DNA of 51,708 nucleotides from Candidatus Rifleibacteriota bacterium. GTDB lineage: Bacteria > Riflebacteria > Ozemobacteria > Ozemobacterales > Ozemobacteraceae. The position numbers and the translations under genes were made by a program. Shown here piece after piece: positions 1 through 7,129 of the stretch. Below the pieces are notes generated by a model. That model worked only from the letters and a program-made list of their open reading frames with translations. It did no database searches and was not told the DNA's origin. Within the stretch, counting starts at the first letter, position 1. Each line of letters starts with the position of its first letter. Location: contig JAKQQP010000247.1 of NCBI GenBank assembly GCA_029564115.1, positions 1 through 51,708 of the forward strand, in the 5' to 3' direction.

Positions 1-186
1 AAGAGTTCTAATGCTTTCGGCGGTCCAGAATGTGCAGCGGCCGTTCTTAATTGGTTTTGGGAATCTGCCTGATTTAACGCCGTTCCAGAAAGTTGATCTG
101 CTGACCGGAACAAACAACAACACCTGCTTCAGTCTTAAAAGGCCATTTTCAAGTAAGTCTATGCGTTCAGCATTGTCTTTGCTCAT
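1..186 (-). CDS. AlpA-family phage regulatory protein (partial, runs off window start)
   Basis: Reading leftward from an ATG at 186, the first 62 residues are visible and open to the window edge. They contain the AlpA/CP4-57 pattern: LLRLKQV, then SRSTFWNGVKSGRFPKPIK, then a basic TFW-AES segment. AlpA proteins are small winged-helix/MerR-like DNA binders that act as excisionases or regulators of P4-like elements. The start overlaps the stop of the upstream gene as ATGA, so translation is probably coupled. Typical family length is about 65-90 aa, so only the tail should be missing. Confidence 0.8.
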   Translation of the reverse strand, partial: MSKDNAERIDLLENGLLRLKQVLLFVPVSRSTFWNGVKSGRFPKPIKNGRCTFWTAESIRTL

Positions 187-377
187 GACTGCACCTCCTG
201 CCGGGCAGCCTCGAGAAAGGCTTCAATATCCTCCTGCTTCCAGATGAAAATGCGGGAACTGAGCTTTAGGCCCGCAGGGGCCTGGCCTGTTTTTACCCAG
301 TTATTCCAGGTAGATCGTTTGATGCCGAGGAGCTTTAAAATGTCCCTGGTTCTGAGAAAGACGGATTGTTCAATCAT
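183..377 (-). CDS. Small helix-turn-helix (AlpA/excisionase-like) DNA-binding protein
   Basis: This 64-aa protein has the motif order of excisionase-type HTH proteins: FLRTRDILKLLGIKRSTWNN, then a basic wing with FIWKQEDIEAFLEAA. It probably binds DNA at the element's att site or promoter. A GAGG SD lies about 8 nt before the ATG. It is followed at once (ATGA overlap) by a second, related AlpA-type gene, so the two regulators form a pair. Which one is excisionase and which is regulator cannot be told from the sequence. Confidence 0.7.
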   Translation of the reverse strand: MIEQSVFLRTRDILKLLGIKRSTWNNWVKTGQAPAGLKLSSRIFIWKQEDIEAFLEAARQEVQS

Positions 378-409
378 GGAAAAACCTCGCAGCGAAATAT
401 CAGTCTGGC

Positions 410-434
410 AAAAAAAGCCTGACTGTTGGCTTTT
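410..434 (-). terminator. Short hairpin with U-tract upstream of the AlpA pair
   Basis: On the minus strand AAAGCC pairs with GGCTTT across an 8-nt loop and a T-run follows. It sits 35-60 nt before the start of the 64-aa HTH gene, so it could be a leader attenuator or a second terminator for the operon upstream. The stem is only 6 bp. Confidence 0.35.
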
Positions 435-448
435 CGTTTCGGGGTGTG

Positions 449-480
449 TTAACCTTAACTTCTCAGGGTTTTGTGGTTAA
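449..480. promoter_or_regulatory. Inverted repeat TTAACC...GGTTAA upstream of AlpA pair
   Basis: TTAACC (449-454) and GGTTAA (475-480) form an inverted repeat with a 20-nt spacer, upstream of the AlpA-type genes. It is a possible operator; no binding protein is assigned. Confidence 0.3.
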
Positions 481-494
481 ATACACCTCAAAAC

Positions 495-533
495 AAAAAA
501 GCCCTTGTGAGTTCTAATCACAGGGGCTTTTTT
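495..533 (-). terminator. Rho-independent terminator after the integrase operon
   Basis: A strong hairpin (AAAAAAGCCC plus TGTGA pairing with TCACA plus GGGCTTTTTT) is flanked by A and T runs, so it could work in both directions. It lies about 100 nt past the stop of the CGNR-like gene and before the AlpA pair. Confidence 0.8.
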
Positions 534-561
534 AATTTGCCGTAATTTACAAATTAACGCT

Positions 562-586
562 CTTGTGAACAACAAAAACTCACAAG
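562..586. repeat. Inverted repeat CTTGTGA...TCACAAG
   Basis: CTTGTGA at 562-568 is mirrored by TCACAAG at 580-586. The same TTGTGA/TCACA half-sites form the upper stem of the terminator at 495-533. The 17-nt version there has 7 nt between TGTGA and TCACA, not the 6 of a CRP site. It may be a second hairpin or a protein site. Confidence 0.4.
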
Positions 587-630
587 GACAAAATACGCTG
601 TTCGGGTTAAAAAGTCAATAGACCGAACAA

Positions 631-1293
631 TTATTTATTTTTACTTCTCACTCGCCGCATTCGTGCGGTTTCAGCGCAATTTTCTGAACAAAATTCTTTA
701 TTTTTCCTGATCTTTTCGAAAAAAAGACCGCATACCGGGCACATACCAATCTTTTCAAAGCCATGGCCTCTCGTTGGTGAAATCATGCTTAATATAGTAA
801 ACGAATAAAGACACTTGGTTATGGCGAGAATAAACCATTCTTTGAGTCGCGTTAAGACCGACTCTTTATCTGTCGGCATCGGGATTATTATCGAATTTCC
901 GCTTCCCTTCCAGTTAACAAGACAATCAGGAACTCTGGTTACAACCTTATTAATCTCTAACTCTATGTCAGTTATCCGCTGTATGATTTCCGACGGTAAC
1001 TCTTCATGCTTTTTACCTGACAATACAATATAAAGCATTGACTTAACCAACTCCTGCAGACCAACAAGTTCATTATTTTTAATGTGCTTATAAATCTCGT
1101 CATTTTCAAAGTCTGCTTCTGACGTTTCAACATCTGCGCCGTCACCACGCCATATCATGGAAGCATTGTAAGCAAAGGCCGTAAAAGCTGCTTCTCTAAT
1201 CGCCCGTGGCGTATTAGCGTTCGCAAAAGGAATGGCAAACCTGGCAAGCCACCGGGCAGCATGTTGCTCATCAGTAAAAAACGATCTGTTCAT
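631..1293 (-). CDS. CGNR-like zinc-finger protein, function unknown
   Basis: This 220-aa protein has no catalytic motif I recognise. The last 40 residues hold a zinc-binding pattern (C-x2-C, then about 15 residues, C-x3-C) followed by a basic tail, resembling the C-terminal finger of CGNR proteins, though the literal CGNR is absent (NCAE instead). The N-terminal 170 residues are mostly helical. The start overlaps the stop of the ORF6N gene (ATGA), placing it last in an integrase-ORF6N-zinc-protein operon. A DNA-binding role for the element is plausible but inferred. Confidence 0.6.
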   Translation of the reverse strand: MNRSFFTDEQHAARWLARFAIPFANANTPRAIREAAFTAFAYNASMIWRGDGADVETSEADFENDEIYKHIKNNELVGLQELVKSMLYIVLSGKKHEELPSEIIQRITDIELEINKVVTRVPDCLVNWKGSGNSIIIPMPTDKESVLTRLKEWFILAITKCLYSFTILSMISPTRGHGFEKIGMCPVCGLFFEKIRKNKEFCSENCAETARMRRVRSKNK

Positions 1294-1859
1294 TGTTTGC
1301 CCCTTATTTTATTGCTCGCTGGCTCAAAACCTATCTTTCTTTTTGGAGAAACCGGTGCTTCGAGAAGCGGCAGAATGATCTCGTGGAAAATTTTGAACTG
1401 TTCATCATGCCCGGCAAGGCGTGATTCAATCTCGTCGATCTTTGCCGCAATGTTGGCATAGCTCAGACTGACTTTGCGAAGTCTGACAAACGCCTCGATG
1501 ATTTGAATGCTGACGGCTATAGCCTGTTCGCTTTTCAGAACATTAGCAAGCATAAGAACTCCATGTTCAGTAAATACGCTGACAGGTTTTCTCCGGCCAC
1601 CATGTGTTCCTTTATTAGTAAGGCTTTTCAAACTTGATATCACAAATTGTGACTTCAAGTTTTCTTCTTCGCCTGGTGAAAGCAGAAACATGAAACTTGC
1701 CGGAAAGCGTTCTGCATTGCGTTTAACCGCCTGGTTCAATACTCTGGTTTCTACTCCGTAGAGCTCAGCCAGGTCGGAGTCAATCATAACTTTCTGGCCG
1801 CGCACCTGATAGATCTTCTGTTCAAGGTATTCGTTACTGATCTGTATTGTTTTTGTCAT
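1290..1859 (-). CDS. ORF6N domain protein (phage/element DNA-binding)
   Basis: The 189-aa protein begins with the ORF6N signature: IYQVRGQKVMIDSDLAELYG, then an RVLNQAVKRN-RFP-F segment and VFTEHGVLMLA. ORF6N/KilA-N proteins are common in phages and islands and are thought to bind DNA. The C-terminus (about 125-170) is helical with a likely short coiled coil. There is no SD; its ATG overlaps the integrase stop as ATGA, so translation should depend on the integrase. The family assignment is firm, the biological role is not. Confidence 0.85.
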   Translation of the reverse strand: MTKTIQISNEYLEQKIYQVRGQKVMIDSDLAELYGVETRVLNQAVKRNAERFPASFMFLLSPGEEENLKSQFVISSLKSLTNKGTHGGRRKPVSVFTEHGVLMLANVLKSEQAIAVSIQIIEAFVRLRKVSLSYANIAAKIDEIESRLAGHDEQFKIFHEIILPLLEAPVSPKRKIGFEPASNKIRGKQ

Positions 1860-3106
1860 TTGTTACACTTCCGCACGGCTTCATGCCGTTTCTTTGCAGG
1901 CGCCGGATGTGCAGCCTCTGCTCTCAAGCCATCGAGGTAATCGGCCCAGACCTGCATCATTTCGTGCCGGTCTTTTATAAATGTCGTTCTGTTGTAAGCC
2001 CGGCCGTGAACGTCTTTAACTCCGTGGGCCAGTTGCATTTCGATTACCGGCAAGGGATATTTAAGCTCTTCATCAAGAAGGGTTCTTGCTGTCGCTCTCC
2101 AGCCATGCCCGCAATGTTCTTCCTTCGCGATACCCATGCGCCGGAAAGCGGCAAGTATCGCATTATCGCTCATTTCTCTGCTTGAACTGGTCGGACTTGG
2201 GAAAACAAACTCACCGCGACCGGTTGCCTGGTGCAGGTCTTTCAATATTCTGACAGCCTGACGGGAAAGCGGCACAATATGAGGATGCCTCGTCTTGCTG
2301 GCGGTAAACCGCCACTCTGACCGGTCAAAGTCTATGTCTGACCAGCGGGCTTTTCTAAGCTCACCTGGCCGGACAAAGACCAGCGGGGCAAGCATCAGAG
2401 CCGATCTGACAACAAAACTACCGGTGTAACCGTCGATAGCGTTGAGCAGTTTTCCAACTTCTGCCGGGCATGTAATTGCCGCCATGTGCTTTGCTTCTTT
2501 TGGTAATGGTTTCAACTGCTTCTTTGCTGCCGCGGTAGGGTCTGACTCGGCCCTTTCGCCTGAAATGGCATAAAGGAAAATATTGCTGCAATAGCCGATG
2601 ACCCGATGAACTGTTTCGGTCAGGCCGCTGGCTTCCATGCGCCGGCCAATCTCGACAATCTGTGACGACTTAATCTCAGATACCGCCAGCTTGCCGATAA
2701 AAGGGAAAACATACTTCTCAAGCCCGTAGTTGATGCGGTATTTGGACTTTTCTGTCACATCATGCTTCTGAATCGCCTGCCATTCTCTGGCAACGACTTC
2801 AAAGCTGTTGGCACTGGCCTCTGTTATCGATGCCTTTTGTGCTTTTCGATTGTCGGAGGGGTTTACACCACTTTTCAATAGTGTAACCATCTCAAGGGTT
2901 TTGGCTCTGGCTTCCGCCAGACTGACAGCCGGGTATGTGCCAACGGAAAGCATCTGGTTTTTGCCCTTGAAAAGATACTTGAATCTCCAACGTTTGCTGC
3001 CTTTGTCGGTGATATACAGATATAACCCCGAACCGTCATGGATGCGGGTAACCTTTTTACCGGGTTCAGGTTTCAAGCCCTTAACTTGTGCGGGGTTCAA
3101 TGGCAT
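1856..3106 (-). CDS. Tyrosine recombinase / P4-type integrase
   Basis: This 416-aa integrase catalyses site-specific insertion and excision of the element. The N-terminal arm-binding domain (DUF4102 type) shows DGSGLYLYITDKGSKRWRF and YPAVSLAEAR. The catalytic domain carries RPGELRKARW (first Arg), a Lys in the SKTRHPH strand, HGWRATART (His-x-x-Arg), QLAHG (second His) and the AYNRT tyrosine, so all catalytic residues look present. I chose the ATG at 3106 over the one at 3127 because GAGAGGTG lies 7 nt upstream of it and because family members begin with this motif. It reads away from the 3' end of tRNA-Leu, its likely target. Confidence 0.93.
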   Translation of the reverse strand: MPLNPAQVKGLKPEPGKKVTRIHDGSGLYLYITDKGSKRWRFKYLFKGKNQMLSVGTYPAVSLAEARAKTLEMVTLLKSGVNPSDNRKAQKASITEASANSFEVVAREWQAIQKHDVTEKSKYRINYGLEKYVFPFIGKLAVSEIKSSQIVEIGRRMEASGLTETVHRVIGYCSNIFLYAISGERAESDPTAAAKKQLKPLPKEAKHMAAITCPAEVGKLLNAIDGYTGSFVVRSALMLAPLVFVRPGELRKARWSDIDFDRSEWRFTASKTRHPHIVPLSRQAVRILKDLHQATGRGEFVFPSPTSSSREMSDNAILAAFRRMGIAKEEHCGHGWRATARTLLDEELKYPLPVIEMQLAHGVKDVHGRAYNRTTFIKDRHEMMQVWADYLDGLRAEAAHPAPAKKRHEAVRKCNK

Positions 3107-3154
3107 GGTGTAACACCTCTCAGACATTTGTTGGTTACACTATAAAGTTACACC
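3107..3154 (-). promoter_or_regulatory. Integrase promoter/operator with GTGTAAC repeats
   Basis: Just upstream of the integrase start an 11-nt palindrome (GGTGTAACACC, 3107-3117) overlaps the spacer after the SD. Two direct copies of GTTACAC lie at 3134-3140 and 3147-3153, 13 nt apart. Between them the minus strand reads TATAGT, a fair -10. The repeats therefore bracket the promoter and the ribosome site, as expected for autoregulation or arm-type integrase sites. Confidence 0.55.
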
Positions 3155-3208
3155 ATTTTCAGGCGTAACGCAACGCGATATCATGCTGTCTCATAAAGTT
3201 CAGACAAA

Positions 3209-3237
3209 CAAAAAACCCGCTTCATCAGCGGGTTTTT
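3209..3237 (-). terminator. Terminator downstream of tRNA-Leu
   Basis: AAAAACCCGC and GCGGGTTTTT pair across a 7-nt loop, with A and T runs on both sides. It lies 36 nt past the 3' end of tRNA-Leu, between the tRNA and the integrase, so it ends the tRNA transcript and insulates the integrase. Confidence 0.85.
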
Positions 3238-3272
3238 GCGAGTTTATTAAACGCCTTTAAACTCATTCTCGA

Positions 3273-3295
3273 TGCCGGAAGTCGGGGTCGAACCG
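3273..3295. other. Likely attachment site (3' end of tRNA-Leu)
   Basis: The T-arm and acceptor 3' strand of the tRNA abut the integrase region. P4-type integrases usually recombine within the 3' end of a tRNA. No second copy of this sequence is seen in 1-3272, so the other junction must lie outside the window. The exact core cannot be defined here. Confidence 0.45.
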
Positions 3296-3357
3296 ACACG
3301 CCTTTAAGGGGCGCGGGATTTTGAGTCCCGTGCGTCTGCCAATTCCGCCATTCCGGC
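3273..3357 (-). tRNA. tRNA-Leu (anticodon CAA)
   Basis: The minus strand folds as a class II tRNA. The 7-bp acceptor stem is GCCGGAA/TTCCGGC with an A discriminator, the anticodon stem is CGGGA/TCCCG around loop CTCAAAA (anticodon CAA, reading UUG), the long variable arm is G/C-rich, and the T-loop GTTCGACCC is standard. CCA is not encoded. The acceptor is intact although an element is inserted at its 3' side. Confidence 0.95.
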
Positions 3358-3403
3358 CTGTGGTGGTAATATAGCATAAGGTCGGAAAGGCGTGCAAGAA
3401 AAA

Positions 3404-3550
3404 TCAGTCTTTGGCCAGCAATCTGATTTTGCGTTTGCAATCAGGGCATACAGCCCAATGTTCGCCGTATTCATCAGTAACGACATCGACAGGTTCAAAA
3501 ACTGCGCCGCAGACACATTCGATCTGAACAGCATAGATGTTGTCGAACAT
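3404..3550 (-). CDS. 48-aa zinc-ribbon protein
   Basis: A short open frame encodes 48 residues with two Cys pairs, C12-V-C14 and C35-P-D-C38, separated by about 20 acidic/aromatic residues. This is the layout of a minimal zinc ribbon. A very good SD (GGGAGGTGG) lies 5 nt before the ATG, which supports translation. It sits upstream of tRNA-Leu on the same strand. Such small ribbons bind zinc and often contact nucleic acid or protein partners; no specific function is assigned. Confidence 0.75.
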   Translation of the reverse strand: MFDNIYAVQIECVCGAVFEPVDVVTDEYGEHWAVCPDCKRKIRLLAKD

Positions 3551-3893
3551 GATTGCCACCTCCCGTGTATTTTATATCTCTCCACTAAAGGTACCCGACA
3601 AAAAACAAAAGTAAAGACAATTCAATATCTGCCCATAAAATGGCCCCTGAATCTCAAGCAAACGAACGAAAATCTACTTATCAGAATTTTGCACTGTAAG
3701 AAACTGGCAAAAACCGGTTCAACCAGCCAAATTCTTTCTATTCAATGCGATTATCAACAAAACCGGCTGGCGATTTTTGCTCGATCAAACCACTGTTTTT
3801 TGATTATAATTAAAGAGATATGCCGGCACGTTAAAGCCGGAGATGCTTATTTTTGTTCGACAACCAGACAACCGACAAAATGGAGGCTTTATA
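3551..3893. promoter_or_regulatory. Non-coding region with a promoter for the metallopeptidase gene
   Basis: No convincing gene is seen in these 343 nt. A consensus -10 TATAAT lies at 3805-3810, with only a weak -35 (TCGATC, 18-nt spacer). A small CCGGC/GCCGG hairpin at 3823-3840 follows in the leader. A longer inverted pair CCAGCC/GGCTGG lies near 3724-3770. The peptidase SD (GGAGG) is at 3882-3886. Confidence 0.5.
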
Positions 3894-5123
3894 ATGCTCC
3901 GGGATCAAGTTTGTAAATGGTATTTTTTACTGGCCATACCTTTGCTTGTAATCAACTTTTTTATCAGCCAGCCCGCAGCTGCTGAAGACGCGGCTCTTGG
4001 GCTGACTCCAGAGCAGATAAAAGAAATAGAAGACAAGCTTGAACCAGTATTGAAGGGAAACCCCGTCACCGAAGTTGCCGAAGAGGACAGATCACTTCTG
4101 TTCCTCGCCGAGGGGCTGTTCCCAGAATCCTACAACCTTTTCTTTCGGCACGGCGAATATCTGGCAACCGAAAAACACAGTTTTACCGAAGCAATTCCAC
4201 GTCTTACAAAAGCCCTCGACCTGAAACCTAAAGACCTGGCCTCTCTTGAAATGCTCGCCCTGTGCCACGCAGAGTTAAAGCAGGACTCAGAAGAAGTCTC
4301 ATGTTGGGAAACCCTGCGTGAACTGATAGAAGAAGACGATACCGAAGAAACCCGCGATCTGCGACAGCGCATAACCCTCAACCTCGGCCGTATGGCCAAA
4401 GAGAACGAGATGGTCATGCGCCAGGGAAGACGTTTTATCATCTATACTCCAATCAACAGTGAATACATACATATCCAGAACGAACTTTCTGACGAACGTC
4501 TGGAAGAGATCTACCTGCAGATAACCGGCGACCTCGACTGCATCCCGGCTTTTCGAACCTCGATAATCGTTCTCGACCCAATCAAATTTAACGAGGTAAA
4601 ACCGACTTCATGGGCTGGCGGTTTCGCTCAGGGTGGCAAATCCATGACCCTGAAAACAGAGAGTTTTCCGCCTTCCGGGGCAACTGGCAGGTTACCGGCT
4701 CGCGGCATTCTGCTGCACGAATTCACTCACAATATTGTATTTATCGCAGGTGCCGGCAGGTGCCCAACCTGGCTGAATGAAGGCCTTGCCGTTTTTGCCG
4801 AGCACAAAGACGATACCTTCACAGAATTCAAGCCACAGGTAGCACCCCCAGAACAGCTTATGACACTGGATCAGCTCGAAAAAGAATTTGCCGCCATTCG
4901 CAACCTCGATGGCGGGCCAAGAGTCAATCAGGCTTATCAACTGGCAGGCCTGTATGCAAGGTTTATCATACAGAACTTCACCATGACCGCCCCAAGATTG
5001 ATTCTGAATTCACTCAAGAACAAAGAAACTTTCGAAAAAGCGCTCTTAGACGTATGTAAACTGCCAGTATCCCAATTCGAAGAACATTTTCGCAATTGGA
5101 TCAGCGAAATGACAAACCGCTGA
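3894..5123 (+). CDS. Secreted gluzincin metallopeptidase with TPR-like repeats
   Basis: The 409-aa product starts with a signal peptide (MLRDQ, hydrophobic core, cut after about AAA-31). A helical TPR-like region follows at about 75-165. A gluzincin (peptidase MA-like) domain carries HEFTH at residues 275-279 as zinc ligands and catalytic Glu, with the third ligand in WLNEG (E296). It should act in the periplasm or outside the cell; the substrate is unknown. The ATG at 3894 is preferred over an in-frame ATG at 3843 because GGAGG lies 7 nt before it and the signal peptide begins there. Confidence 0.85.
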   Translation: MLRDQVCKWYFLLAIPLLVINFFISQPAAAEDAALGLTPEQIKEIEDKLEPVLKGNPVTEVAEEDRSLLFLAEGLFPESYNLFFRHGEYLATEKHSFTEAIPRLTKALDLKPKDLASLEMLALCHAELKQDSEEVSCWETLRELIEEDDTEETRDLRQRITLNLGRMAKENEMVMRQGRRFIIYTPINSEYIHIQNELSDERLEEIYLQITGDLDCIPAFRTSIIVLDPIKFNEVKPTSWAGGFAQGGKSMTLKTESFPPSGATGRLPARGILLHEFTHNIVFIAGAGRCPTWLNEGLAVFAEHKDDTFTEFKPQVAPPEQLMTLDQLEKEFAAIRNLDGGPRVNQAYQLAGLYARFIIQNFTMTAPRLILNSLKNKETFEKALLDVCKLPVSQFEEHFRNWISEMTNR

Positions 5124-5216
5124 TCTCAGTCTACAAAAAAAGCAACAGAAACAGCATTTGAGCTCTGCGGTTCAGGTGACAAAGCAAAGCTTTTACCCCA
5201 CCCATGAATTTGGCGG

Positions 5217-5245
5217 TTGAGGTTGCCGAGCAAAAGGTTTAGAAT
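5217..5245 (+). promoter_or_regulatory. Promoter of the FecR-domain gene
   Basis: TTGAGG (5217-5222) and TAGAAT (5240-5245) are 17 nt apart. The FecR gene starts at 5283 with GGAG about 8 nt upstream of the ATG. Confidence 0.6.
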
Positions 5246-5282
5246 CACAGCAGACTCTGACTTAAGCTCTGGAGCACAAACA

Positions 5283-6569
5283 ATGCAAAACAGATTCAAA
5301 ACCTGCATCATTCTGCTTGGCTTTCTGTTGTTAACCTCTCTGGTAGAAGCTCAGCACGACAAATACCATTTTACAACCCTTGCAGGCCGAGCAGTTCTTT
5401 CACGCACTTCGGGGTCAACATGGCTCTCGCTGCAGACTGCCCAGCCCGTCGAATTAAAACCCGGCGACATGGTGAATGTCGAAGGAGACGGAAGGGGCGA
5501 ACTCAGGTTTCCTGATGGCACCGTCGTAAGAATGAAAAACAACGCCATGATAACCCTGATGCGCTACGGCATAAACCTGCGACTGGGCTACGTCTGGCTC
5601 AACGTCAGGCGCAGCAGCGATATCTTCAAGGTGACCACACCACTTGGCAGCTGCAGTGTTCTTGGCACTTCTTTCGACGTTGATGTCGATCGCTACGGCA
5701 AAACCAGAGTGCGTGTTTTTTCCGGTCTGGTAGCGGTAAGAGCTGCCGAAGACAGCAGAAACAGGCAGTTGGTATTGCAGCCAAACATGCACACTACGCT
5801 TTCTGATAAAAACAAAGTAGCCGATAAGCCGGGCAAATTTCAGGGAACAACTCTTGAAGCGTCTTTGCAAAGCGAGTGGGAACACAGAAACTTTGCTGAC
5901 GTGTCGCCGGTGCCAATGCTGCAACCTGCCATAGAGCCAGAGCTTCCACCGGCACTGCAACCAGCAGCAGCTCCGGTAACTCAAAACAATAAATTTTTAC
6001 CACCACAGCAAAGATCGGTTCAGCCCCCACCACCCGGCCCGTCAGGAACAGAGCCAGTATTTGACGAAGAGGGTTTGCCGCCGATAAGACCCGAACTCGA
6101 TGCAAAAATCGATCTGCCGGCAGCGACTGAAGTAATCGGCGGAATCAGGCCACAAAACAACTTTGACGGCAGGGTTTCCAATGCCAGACAGCGATCAGAG
6201 TTTATTGAAATGCTCAGACAGCAACAGATAGCCCGTGATTCGGTCATAGGTGGCAGCCTCGAAAATGACGCCGCCATGAAAAAAGATCAGCACGGGCATG
6301 AACTCGGGCAATCACACCGACTGCCGCAGCAATTTTCCGGCCATGACTCCACAGAGCGAGAATTCTGGCTGTTGCGTAACCGCCTGCTTCGCGTTCAGAG
6401 CCAGATCAGACAAAAAGAACTCGAAATCGATGCCATGATAAAAGCAGGCAGTTCAAGTCCCGCCCATCAGCGGAAAATTTCCAATGCGCAGAGCCAACTT
6501 ACCGACTTACACACTGAACAGAGAGTAATTTTCAACCGTCTTCGTGATGTACAGACAAAAAAAAGATAG
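5283..6569 (+). CDS. Secreted FecR-domain protein
   Basis: This 429-aa protein has a signal peptide (MQNRFKTC, hydrophobic core, SLVEAQ at about 20-24). A FecR-type beta domain follows at about 30-190: GDMV-EGDGRGELRFPDGT, FKVTTPLGSCSVLGTSFDV, RVRVFSGLVAV. A Pro-rich stretch runs from about 215 to 280 and a charged, probably coiled-coil tail from about 355 to 429. Free-standing FecR-domain proteins are envelope structural or signalling proteins rather than classic FecIR partners, and no sigma factor lies nearby. The start is set by the signal peptide and GGAG site. Confidence 0.8.
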   Translation: MQNRFKTCIILLGFLLLTSLVEAQHDKYHFTTLAGRAVLSRTSGSTWLSLQTAQPVELKPGDMVNVEGDGRGELRFPDGTVVRMKNNAMITLMRYGINLRLGYVWLNVRRSSDIFKVTTPLGSCSVLGTSFDVDVDRYGKTRVRVFSGLVAVRAAEDSRNRQLVLQPNMHTTLSDKNKVADKPGKFQGTTLEASLQSEWEHRNFADVSPVPMLQPAIEPELPPALQPAAAPVTQNNKFLPPQQRSVQPPPPGPSGTEPVFDEEGLPPIRPELDAKIDLPAATEVIGGIRPQNNFDGRVSNARQRSEFIEMLRQQQIARDSVIGGSLENDAAMKKDQHGHELGQSHRLPQQFSGHDSTEREFWLLRNRLLRVQSQIRQKELEIDAMIKAGSSSPAHQRKISNAQSQLTDLHTEQRVIFNRLRDVQTKKR

Positions 6570-6580
6570 ATTTTTTTTGT
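6555..6580. terminator. A8/T8 inverted repeat spanning the FecR stop codon
   Basis: ACAAAAAAAA (6555-6564) and TTTTTTTTGT (6571-6580) are perfect complements around a 6-nt loop that contains the TAG stop. It could serve as a weak terminator or as bent A-tract DNA just upstream of the HU promoter. The lack of G/C makes efficient termination doubtful. Confidence 0.35.
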
Positions 6581-6586
6581 AAGCCA

Positions 6587-6615
6587 TTGACAAAGCTGAA
6601 AACTGTTGGTACGAT
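6587..6615 (+). promoter_or_regulatory. Strong promoter of the HU gene
   Basis: A perfect -35 TTGACA (6587-6592), 17-nt spacer and -10 TACGAT (6610-6615), with the A/T-tract repeat immediately upstream acting like an UP region. This fits high expression of HU. Confidence 0.85.
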
Positions 6616-6662
6616 TTACTTGTGTTGAGTCCTAATTCAGTTTCTTAGGAGGATCCCTTTCA

Positions 6663-6947
6663 GTGAAAAAAATCGAACTCGTGCGCGAAATCGCAAAAAC
6701 CACCAACATGACTCAGACTCAGGCTACTCAGGCTCTTGATGCTACTCTCTCGATCATCAAAAAAGCTCTCAAGAAAAAAGATGACGTACGCCTCGTAGGT
6801 TTTGGTTCTTTCAAGGTTAACACCCGCAAAGCCAGAACCGGCATCAACCCCCAGACCAAAAAGCCGATCAAAATTCCGGCATGCAACGTAGCCAAATTCG
6901 TGCCTGGCAAAGACCTGCGCGAAATGATCAACAACAAAAAGAAATAA
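6663..6947 (+). CDS. HU-family DNA-binding protein
   Basis: A 94-aa nucleoid protein of normal HU length that binds and bends DNA as a dimer. It shows the HU pattern: an N-terminal helix pair (KKIELVREIAKTTNMTQTQA), VRLVGFGSFKV, then the DNA-binding arm with the NPQTKKPI Pro intercalation site and VAKFVPGKDLR. It begins with GTG, preceded by TAGGAGGA about 8 nt upstream. It is a single-gene unit with its own strong promoter and terminator. Confidence 0.95.
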   Translation: MKKIELVREIAKTTNMTQTQATQALDATLSIIKKALKKKDDVRLVGFGSFKVNTRKARTGINPQTKKPIKIPACNVAKFVPGKDLREMINNKKK

Positions 6948-6961
6948 TCGCATCTGCGCAC

Positions 6962-6996
6962 AAAAGAGCCGCCTTTAACAGGGCGGCTCTTTTCTT
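6962..6996 (+). terminator. Terminator after HU
   Basis: AAAGAGCCGCC pairs with GGCGGCTCTTT across an 8-nt loop, followed by TTCTTTT. Confidence 0.9.
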
Positions 6997-7093
6997 TTGC
7001 CCGCATTTTGCATCGCACCTTCACCAAACCGTCGCACCGCGAAAACTATAAAACTATTCTGGCACCCCCTATATAAAAGGTTCAAGATACTAC

Positions 7094-7122
7094 TTGCCTA
7101 AGCTTGCACCATCGGGTAAATT
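7094..7122 (+). promoter_or_regulatory. Promoter of the PilB-like gene, close to the start codon
   Basis: TTGCCT (7094-7099) and TAAATT (7117-7122) are 17 nt apart. The ATG at 7130 lies only 7 nt after the -10 box and has no SD, so the transcript would begin at or next to the start codon (leaderless). Confidence 0.5.
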
Positions 7123-7129
7123 ATTGCTC

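Larger units (their letters stand above)
1..3272. mobile_element. End of an integrative element inserted at tRNA-Leu
   Basis: The stretch left of tRNA-Leu(CAA) holds a P4-type tyrosine integrase reading away from the 3' end of the tRNA, an ORF6N protein, a CGNR-like protein and two AlpA-type regulators, all on the minus strand. This is the usual layout of a tRNA-targeted genomic island or satellite prophage. The other end lies beyond the window start, so its size and cargo are unknown. TCGA occurs here at about the random rate (around 12 in 3.1 kb by eye) but is several-fold enriched in the flanking chromosomal genes, which supports a foreign origin. Confidence 0.8.

Noticed and set aside
495..521. 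Possible CRP-like site (TGTGA...TCACA)
   Set aside because: The half-sites are 7 nt apart rather than 6 and form the stem of an obvious terminator.
3392..3916. 174-aa open frame on the plus strand covering the zinc-ribbon gene and the leader of the peptidase gene
   Set aside because: It has no SD, lies opposite the 48-aa gene with its strong SD and Cys pattern, and encodes no recognisable motif.
5454..5984. Long open frame on the minus strand inside the FecR gene
   Set aside because: It runs opposite a coding gene with a signal peptide and promoter, and has no motif.
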